This document shows, piece by piece, positions 57,401 through 64,000 of a stretch of 64,000 bases of DNA; position 1 is the first letter of the stretch; every line of letters begins with the position of its first letter. Source of the stretch: Sphagnum magellanicum (Eukaryota > Streptophyta > Sphagnopsida > Sphagnales > Sphagnaceae); the NCBI GenBank assembly GCA_021904315.1, contig CM038914.1, positions 17,471,065 through 17,535,064 on the forward strand. Direction: 5' to 3'. The position numbers and the translations under genes are program-made. The notes beneath the pieces are model-generated. The model was not told the DNA's origin, made no database searches, and worked only from the letters and a program-made list of their open reading frames with translations.

Positions 57401-57854
57401 TAACTAACCCTCTTGTGGTTGGTTTTGGATGCTGATCCAAGCTTGATAATCTAGTCCCTCTTCCTAGTCTAATCCCGGGTCTTCTAACATGCCCCTCTAC
57501 CCCCTTTTAGTGCTGGAAGTCGGGAGCGACCCCCTAGTCCCCAACTTTCCGCAACTCTACATAATTGGACCCTCAAGTGGGTTCAACAAGGGATTTAGGG
57601 GCACGTCACTTGCCCCCATCGAGGGGGTTCAATGCCATCATGGTGGTGATGGATTGATTTAGCAAGATGGCGCATTTCATTCCCACAAAGGATGAGGCCA
57701 CGGCCCAAGAAACTGGTAAGTTGTTCTTCACACATATTTTCAAGCATCATGGGCTTCCAAAGGACATAATGTCGGATCGAAACCCAAAGTTCACAAGTAA
57801 GTTTTGGCGAACCTTGTGGAAGAAAATGAGCTCAAAGTTCAAGATGAGCACTTC
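54413..57854 (+). pseudogene. pol: pol of retrotransposon A (protease, RT, RNase H, integrase)
   Basis: Protease LLDIGASHNF (T of DTG/DSG changed to I); RT at 54684-55628 with [23 protein letters not shown] and intact YIDDIL; RNase H around 55930-56170 (HSDAFDFVIGGVLVQ); integrase zinc motif HDRPLAGHGG...CLTC (56546-56669), then SMDFMV before the solo LTR. After the solo LTR the core continues (FSKMAHFIPTKDE, HHGLPKDIMSDRNPKF) until element B interrupts at KMSTS. Stops lie at 54672-54674, 55626-55628 and about 57655, with a shift near 55790. Confidence 0.88.
56771..57608 (+). repeat. Solo LTR inside integrase of retrotransposon A
   Basis: About 838 bp, TGTTATCGCAACCCCACTTT ... GGGCACGTCA, with no primer site, gag or second LTR attached. 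Integrase coding resumes right after it (CTTGCCCCCATC; the same place in B reads AACTTGCCCCCATC). CTTG occurs at both edges, so a 5-bp target duplication (GCTTG/ACTTG) is likely, with one mismatch. It arose by LTR-LTR recombination of a third copy. Confidence 0.85.
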
Positions 57855-58667
57855 TATCACAACCCCACTTTGGGACAAGTGTGAGGATGAAACTCACACC
57901 CCCAAAAGTGGGAAGTTGGAGTCCTCCGGGATTCCCAAAAACTCAGAGCTTGAGTTCAAGGGTCAAAACACCTCGCATTGAGATGTTTTTTATATCAATG
58001 AAAAGGTCTTGAAGTGTAAATGGCCTCGCATGTTCCATTTGGACATTTGTAGCCCAAGTTATGGGCAAAAGAAGGGCCAGGAGTCAAATTGGCAATTTGA
58101 CTCCCGACCATTAAAAGTTGGGAATCGTCCTCTTCCTGATGTCTGCTGAAGGAGTGCAACATGGCGTTGGAAAGCTTTCAACGAGAGCTACAACTTTGGT
58201 TTAGACCTCATTCCAATCGGAGGTTGAAGCCAGGAAATATGAGCTCCCAAAGTCGCGAGACTCCAACCCGGGACAGTTTCAAGACTCCTCCTTGGGAGTC
58301 CTGGGAAAAAAAGCCATTTGGATGTAACCTCCACCGAGAGTTGTAGAGAATACTATATGGGGGTAGGTGGTGGCTTCCCCCGAGTCCGGGCCGTGGTGAG
58401 TCAAGTGAGTCCAAATGCCCGTGGCTTGTCCCAACACCCAAGGGTGTTCCCGAATGTGAACTAACCTTCTTGTGGTTGGTTTTGGATGCAGATTCGAGTG
58501 AGATAATACTTTTCCCTCTTCCTAGTCTAATCCCGAGACTTCTAGCACGCCCCTCTACCCCCTTTTAGTGCTGGAAGTCGGGAACAACCTTCAAGTTTCA
58601 ACTTTTCGCAATTCAACATACTTGGACCCTCAAGTGGGTCTAGCCAGGGACTTGGGAGCGCGTCACA
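57855..58667 (+). repeat. 5' LTR of retrotransposon B
   Basis: About 813 bp, TATCACAACCCCACTTTGGG ... GAGCGCGTCACA. The exact first bases are ambiguous (TCTATCAC against TGTTGCAAC in its own 3' LTR). Followed at once by the primer-binding site. Confidence 0.88.
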
Positions 58668-58680
58668 TGGTATCAGAGCT
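58668..58680 (+). promoter_or_regulatory. Primer-binding site, initiator tRNA-Met (B)
   Basis: TGGTATCAGAGCT, identical to the site in A and placed directly after the LTR. Confidence 0.92.
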
Positions 58681-58716
58681 CAAGGTGAAGCTTGACTTGC
58701 TTCTTAGGAGTTTGGG

Positions 58717-59760
58717 ATGGCACCCAAGAAGAACCATAAGCAAGCACAAGATTCTTTGTTGGAGGAGCCCGTCGAAGACCGAGTAGTCCCGCCGGAATCA
58801 ATTGGGGAGGACGAACCGAGGACCTGGGAGGACCAAAATGAGCCCAAAGGTGAGGAGGAACAAAGGAATTCAGTCCTATTCACCTCAGAACAATTGGAAA
58901 TCCTCCTCAAAATGAATAGGCCCGACTTTGGTGAGTTGGTGGCGGCCCTCAAAATGGGGACCTCCAAGGGTAAAAGATTTCAACTGGCCAAGCCCCGGAA
59001 CTTCGATGGTGTCCGCGATCGAAAGGTTGTGGATGCTTGGCTTGTGGAGATGGATGACTATCTACATGCCACCAAGGTTGGAAGGCATTCCGCCGTGGAG
59101 CTTACCCAATCCTACTTGAAAGGCTATGTTGCCACATGGTGGAGGACGGTGAGACAAGAGGAGGGGAAGAACCATGGCTACATTTCGGAGTTCTTTAAGG
59201 AACGCCTTGAGTTGGAGTTTGTTCCAAAGAATTTCGACTACATCTCGAGGTGCAAGCTCCGTGACCTTGTGAATGCCACAAATGAGAACTTGAGGTAATA
59301 TGTGAGGGCTTATTCCGAACTCATGCTTGAGATTCAGCACATGCACGAATTGGATCGTGTGTGCCAATTTGTGATGGGGCTTCCAACTTGGGCCAAGTGA
59401 AAGCTTGAGGAGAGTTGGCCCGCTTCATTATCCGAGGCCATCACGAAGTGGAGAACTTCTTGGATGTGGGGCGGAATGACAAATCCGGGTTCAAAAAGGA
59501 CAACAAGTTCCTTCACAAGAAACCAAGGCATGAAGGGGAATGGAACTGGGGGCAAGGAAGCCCAACCAAGGATAAGCCCAAACAATTCCAAGGCTCGGGG
59601 TTCAAACTTAAAGAGAACTTTGTGAAGAAGGGGGCTCCTTTCAAAGGGAGCCAACCCAAGGGAGATTTTGGGGTGAAACCCAAAGGAACATGCTTCAATT
59701 GCAATGAAGTGGGGCATTACTCCAAAGATTGTCCCAAGTCCAAAATGGGGAGTGGGAGTT
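58717..59760 (+). pseudogene. gag: gag of retrotransposon B
   Basis: ATGGCACCCAAGAAGAACCA start. Same blocks as A, with CCHC knuckle CFNCNEVGHYSKDC (about 59692-59733). TAA at 59296-59298 replaces a Gln codon (CAA in A), TGA occurs near 59398, and a one-base loss near 59444 shifts frame. The knuckle runs on in frame into protease, showing that the family uses a single gag-pol reading frame. Confidence 0.88.
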
Positions 59761-62700
59761 CTAAGGTACTTGCTCTCAATGCCAATCTAATCCAACCGGA
59801 ATACAATCGACTTATCTTCTTGAAAGGGAAGATTACTAAGCAGGATGTGTTATGTCTTTTGGACACAGGGGCCTCTCACAACTTCATAACCCGAGAATGC
59901 ACTGAAAGGATGGAACTCCACTTTGAAGAGCTCAAGGCACCCATTGAGGTGCACTTTGCAGATGGGGTTCCCCATCCCACTACATTTCAAGCAAAGGAGG
60001 TGCCTTTTCAACTAGGAAATTGGAGAAGAAATGCAATCCATTGGGTGGAATGGATTGCATTTTGGGAATGGAGTTCAAAACCCAAAATAATGTGTTCATA
60101 GAAGGGCACAATAGGTTGGTTAGAATCCCATCTAAAAATGGGATTGTGCGGGTGAAGGCACACAAGTAGCTTTATGTGGGTGGTCCAACCATCCACTTTA
60201 TGTTAGGAAAAGCTTGGGAAAGAGAATGCATGGGAGGCTTTGGCATGATGTGTGTCATACAGGTGTTGGACGAATATGAGCCCAAGGAAGCCACCAAGTT
60301 GGTGACTTCTCCCAAATGCATAAAGCAAGTTTTGGAAGAGTTCCTGGATGTGATGCCCGATGAGTTGCCCGAAGACTTGCCCCCGAAAAGACGAATTGAT
60401 CATGCGATTGAAGTGATGTCGAGAGTGGCACCTCCCGCCAAGGCCCCATATAAAATGAGCCATGAAGAGTTGAAAGAGCTTAAGGTTCAACTTGAAGAAC
60501 TCCTCACAAAAGGGTATATCAAACCAAGTAAATCACCATATGGGGCACCCATCCTTTTTGTTCACAAAAAGGATGGGACGTTGAGAATGTGTGTGAATTA
60601 TTGAGCACTCAACAAGGCAATGGTGAAAAACCGGTATCCTTTACTTTGCATAGATGATTTATTTAATCGTCTTTCAAGAACCAAGGTTTTTGGTATAATT
60701 GATCTACGTTCGAAGTATTACCAAATTCGGATTGCGGAAGGGGACAAAGAAAAGACCATTTGTCGCACAAGGTATGGCTCATACGAGTTCTTGGTGATGC
60801 CCTTTGGGCTCACCAATGCACCCGCCACATTTTGCACTCTCATGAATGACATTTTTCGCAAATGGCTTCACAATTTTGTGGTCGTCTACATAGATAACAT
60901 TTTGATCTATAATAGCTCCTTGGAGGTGCATGCGGAGCACTTCCGCAAGGTGTTCCAAAGGCTAAGGGAAAACAAGTTGTATGCCAAGCTTAAGAAGTGC
61001 GAATTTGGGGTGACAGAAGTGGATTTTCTTGAACATAGGATAACTCAAGAAGGTTTGATGATGGATGATCACAAGGTCAAGGCAATCTTGGATTGGGAGC
61101 TGCCTAAGTCGGTCCCTGCCTTGAGATCCTTTTTAGGATTGGCCTCCTATTATCGTAAGTTCATCAAGAACTTTACGGAGATAGCGGCCTTTTTGACAAA
61201 CCTCTTGAAAAAGTCCGCTGTCACTTATGATTGGGAAGAAGCATGCGACGAAGCCTTTGAGACCTTGAAGGGCATTTTGGTGAAGGCGCTGGTGTTGAAG
61301 TTGCCCGACTTTGACAAAGACTTTGAGATCCATTTCGATACCTCCGACTTTACAATTAGAGGTGTCATAGTGCAAGATGGAAGACCCTGGCCTTTGAAAG
61401 CAAGAAGTTGAGTGAGACGGAACGAAGGTGGCCAACCCACAAGAAGGAAATGTGGGCGGTTATACATTACCTCAAGACTTGGGGCCATTACATAGGCTCC
61501 AAAGATGTGGTGGTGTGGACCGACAATGTGACCTTGAAGTATTTCGCCACTCAACCCAAGTTGTCATCAAAACAAGTAAGGTGGCAAGACACATTGGCCT
61601 TGTTCAATGTGGACATACGGCACAAGTCGGGAAAGGAGAACATAGTCCCCGATGCCTTGAGCCGGAAACACCAACTTAAAGTGGTGTATGTGGAAGAGAA
61701 GAAACTTCAAAAGGAAGTTAGACTAGCAAGCCGCCGGGATGTTTTTACCAAGGAGGTAAGGCAAAGCATCCAAAATGGAGCCAAGTCCCACTTCCATTTA
61801 CAAAATGGATTATTGTGGTATAAACAAAATCGACTCTATGTGCCGGAAGGGAAAATTAGGGACACACTTTTGAAGGAATGTCATGATGGACTGCTTACGG
61901 GCCAATGGTGATGCAAAACGCACCACAACATTCGTGAAGAATGTTTAACTTGTCAACAAAACCGGACCCTTGACAAGAAGCAAGCAAGGTTGTTGCAACC
62001 TTTGCCAATTCCCGAAGGGCCATGGGAAAGTGTGTCCATGGACTTCATGGTGAACTTGCCCCCATCAAAGGGGTTTGATGCCATAATGGTTGTGGTGGAT
62101 TGATTTAGCAAGATGGCACACTTCATTCCCACCAAAGATGAAACCATGGCTCAAGAGACGGAGAGGTTGTTCTTCTCCCACATCTTCAAGCATCATGGCC
62201 TCCCAAAGGACATAGTCTCGGATCGAGACCCAAAGTTCACAAGTAAGTTTTGGTGGGCCTCATGGAAGTGAATGGGGTCGGAACTCAAGATGAACACTTC
62301 ATTCTATCCCCAAACCAATGGACAAACCGAGAGGGTGAACTTGGTGATCCAATAATTCCTAAAGAATTATGCGGCAGCGGATCAACAAGATTGGGTGGAC
62401 CACTTGGAGTTAGCCGAGTTTTATTACAACAACTCGGAACACTTTGCGATTGGGTCCACCCCATTTCAAATGGTGACCGACAAATCACCAATTATGCCCA
62501 TGACTTGGGCAGCACATGGACAACCCTTGGATGATGCAAGTGAGGAAGTGCCAATGGTCACACAACTTGATGAGGAGAGGCGGCACCTTTGGGAGTTGGC
62601 AAAGGCCAACTTGAAAAAAACGCACAAAAGGTACAAGGATTTTGCGGACAAGTCCTAACGAGAGGTGAAATTTCAAAAAGGAAACGAGGTGTGGTTGAAC

Positions 62701-63123
62701 ATTAAGAACTTCTGGTTGCCAGAAGGTTTAAATCATAAGTTCTTGGGCCCATATGCAGGCCCATTCAAAGTGTTGGAAAAAAAACTTTCCGACATTTATA
62801 AGTTAGAATTATCGGAAAATCTTAGAGTTCATCCCACATTTCATGTTTCCCTTTTGAAGCCGGTCTCTCGCGATGCTTCAAGGCCTAATTGAGAGCATCA
62901 CTCAAGGCCCCCATCGGACTTGATTCATAATGAACCAGAGTTTGAGGTGGAGGTCGTGCTCAATTCAAGACAACTAAGAGGACGAGAGCGGGAATACCTA
63001 GTTAAGTGGAAAGGATACCATCCGATAGAGGCATCTTGGGTGAATGAATCTGACATGGAACATGCCCAAAAAGCCATAGAAGAATTCCACGCTAGATTGG
63101 CAAAGAAAAGACGTAGCGCGTGA
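59761..63123 (+). pseudogene. pol: pol of retrotransposon B with C-terminal chromodomain
   Basis: Protease LLDTGASHNF (intact triad motif); RT with [12 protein letters not shown] but YIDNIL in place of YIDDIL; RNase H followed by VVWTDNVTLKYFATQ and NIVPDALSRKHQL; integrase core (SMDFMVNLPPSKGF, PKDIVSDRDPKFTSKF, FYPQTNGQTERVN, LELAEFYYNNSEH). Near the end is the chromodomain, EYLVKWKGYHPIEASWVNES (about 62992-63051), preceded by LRVHPTFHVSLLKP. Chromodomains bind methylated histone H3 and steer chromovirus insertion. Stops at 60602, about 62101 and elsewhere; the integrase HHCC motif is cut by a deletion at about 61905-61930. Confidence 0.9.
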
Positions 63124-63913
63124 TGAGGACATCACCTTTCTTTTAGTGGGGCAAAGTGTCACATAAAATGTACTACATCAAGTTACAAGTGAAATAAAGG
63201 CTAAAGACTTCCAAAAGATTGTATCATGAGAAATTTGTATAAGGCAAATAGAATTGTCAAATGGCATGGGACAAATGGAACTATTTTGCGTAGGCCCAAA
63301 TCTAAATCGGACTCCTACCTTGGGGTTGAGGAAACTTGGCCCCGAGAGAGGAGGCAAGCAAGGTGAGCTTGCGGGGACATGCACATGCCTTAAGTGCATC
63401 CCAAAGGGTTGGTTGGTAGTGCGGCCAACATGGGAAGTCATGACCCCGTTCACATACTTTAATCCTGTAGCTTGGGACTTAGGTTTTGGCAAAGCCCGAA
63501 TGTTGCTTCTCATACCTTGATAAGCAAACCTTTTAATTAAGGCTTGGTTGTTGTGACCAAGGCGCGAGATTGGGAAAGGAGTCATGTCAAGTAGCTTAAG
63601 TCAAGAGTAGACTTGGCTTGAGTTCCTCATGAGGGGAAGAATGAAAAGTTCCTCCCAAATGAGGGGCTTCGTCAAATTAGGCTAGTTTTAGTCCTCTTTT
63701 GACAAAGCATTGGAAGAGGGTTTTCAGGAGACCCTCTTGGACTTATTAAGAAAGTGTTGGAAATTTGGGGACGCCTAAAATAGCTTAAGGCAAGGTCCAA
63801 GCCGCAAAAGTTGGCAAATGGCCAAGGATCCAAAAAGAAAACCATTGCAATTGTGTGAGAGGAAAATTCTAAGTGTTAATGAGGACATTGACCTTTTCTT
63901 CTAGTGGGGAGAG
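63124..63913 (+). other. 3' untranslated part and polypurine tract of B
   Basis: About 790 bp between the chromodomain stop and the 3' LTR. No extra gene is supported. A purine-rich AGTGGGGAGAG (63903-63913) directly precedes the LTR and is the likely plus-strand primer. Confidence 0.75.
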
Positions 63914-64000
63914 TGTTGCAACCCCACTTTGGGATAAGTGTGAGGATGAAACTCACACCCCCAAAAGTGGGAAATTGGAGTCCTCTGGGACTCCTGAAAA
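63914..64000 (+). repeat. 3' LTR of retrotransposon B, cut by window end
   Basis: TGTTGCAACCCCACTTTGGG and onward matches the first 85 bp or so of the other LTRs. The rest, and the remainder of element A, must follow outside. Confidence 0.9.

Larger units (their letters stand above)
52492..57854 (+). mobile_element. Chromovirus-type Ty3/gypsy retrotransposon A, 5' part
   Basis: 5' LTR (52492-53317), primer site, gag and pol follow in order. The element is split twice in its integrase: by a solo LTR at 56771-57608 and by retrotransposon B starting at about 57855. Its 3' end must lie beyond the window. It is inactive: gag, protease, RT and integrase frames all contain stops or shifts. Confidence 0.92.
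57855..64000 (+). mobile_element. Chromovirus-type Ty3/gypsy retrotransposon B, nested in A
   Basis: Inserted in the integrase of A after CAAGATGAGCACTTC. 5' LTR 57855-58667, primer site 58668, gag, pol with C-terminal chromodomain, a ~790-bp 3' untranslated part, a purine tract (AGTGGGGAGAG), then the 3' LTR from 63914 past the window end. Several stops, a mutated RT active site and a ~55-bp loss in the integrase zinc motif show it is dead. Confidence 0.92.

Overview
The window reads as nuclear DNA of a land plant. It is AT-rich, intron-bearing and crowded with repeats. Plant-specific families appear: a VOZ transcription-factor zinc motif, plant-type myotubularin and NOT3 exons, and two chromodomain Ty3/gypsy retrotransposons primed from initiator-Met tRNA. 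A large repeat-rich genome such as a fern, lycophyte or bryophyte is my inference; the species cannot be read from the sequence.

The central feature is one very large DNA transposon at 4725-44281 (39,557 bp). Its ends are near-identical 30/31-bp inverted repeats starting CACAAGGGG. They are flanked by a 3-bp target duplication (CCA), as in CACTA/En-Spm elements. The two flanks are the two halves of one host gene: a secreted FAD-dependent oxidoreductase on the minus strand, cut exactly inside its GGGSTG dinucleotide-binding loop. Removing the element and one CCA rejoins the codons, so the boundaries are fixed to the base.

Inside the element, left to right: a low-complexity stretch with a hairpin (5.1-6.1 kb); an intron-containing myotubularin fragment on the minus strand (6.1-9.7 kb); one arm of a ~680-bp inverted repeat (9.9 kb); a TNP2-type transposase gene on the minus strand in at least three exons (20.9 to 10.8 kb) with dead Penelope-like reverse transcriptase pieces in its large intron; a minus-strand coiled-coil gene with phase-matched short exons (25.5-22.5 kb); a NOT3 fragment (26 kb); a Helitron-like insert (28.6-29.5 kb); poorly coding DNA with a pepsin-like protease fragment (33.7 kb); a plus-strand seven-exon gene of unknown function (34.4-38.7 kb) carrying a VOZ fragment in its first intron; a repeat-rich acidic protein gene (39.0-42.7 kb); and the second inverted-repeat arm (43.05-43.73 kb). 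The host-derived pieces keep their introns, so they were taken up as DNA and not by retroposition.

Outside the element, the left flank (1-4.5 kb) has a ~237-bp satellite-like array and smaller tandem repeats. The right flank (44.3-52.5 kb) has a Tourist/Harbinger-like MITE, a 48-bp minisatellite that stays open as an ORF, a degenerate ~65-bp repeat and AT-rich DNA. From 52.5 kb to the end, a chromovirus (A) is interrupted in its integrase by a solo LTR and then by a second related chromovirus (B), whose 3' LTR runs off the window. Both carry stops and frameshifts.
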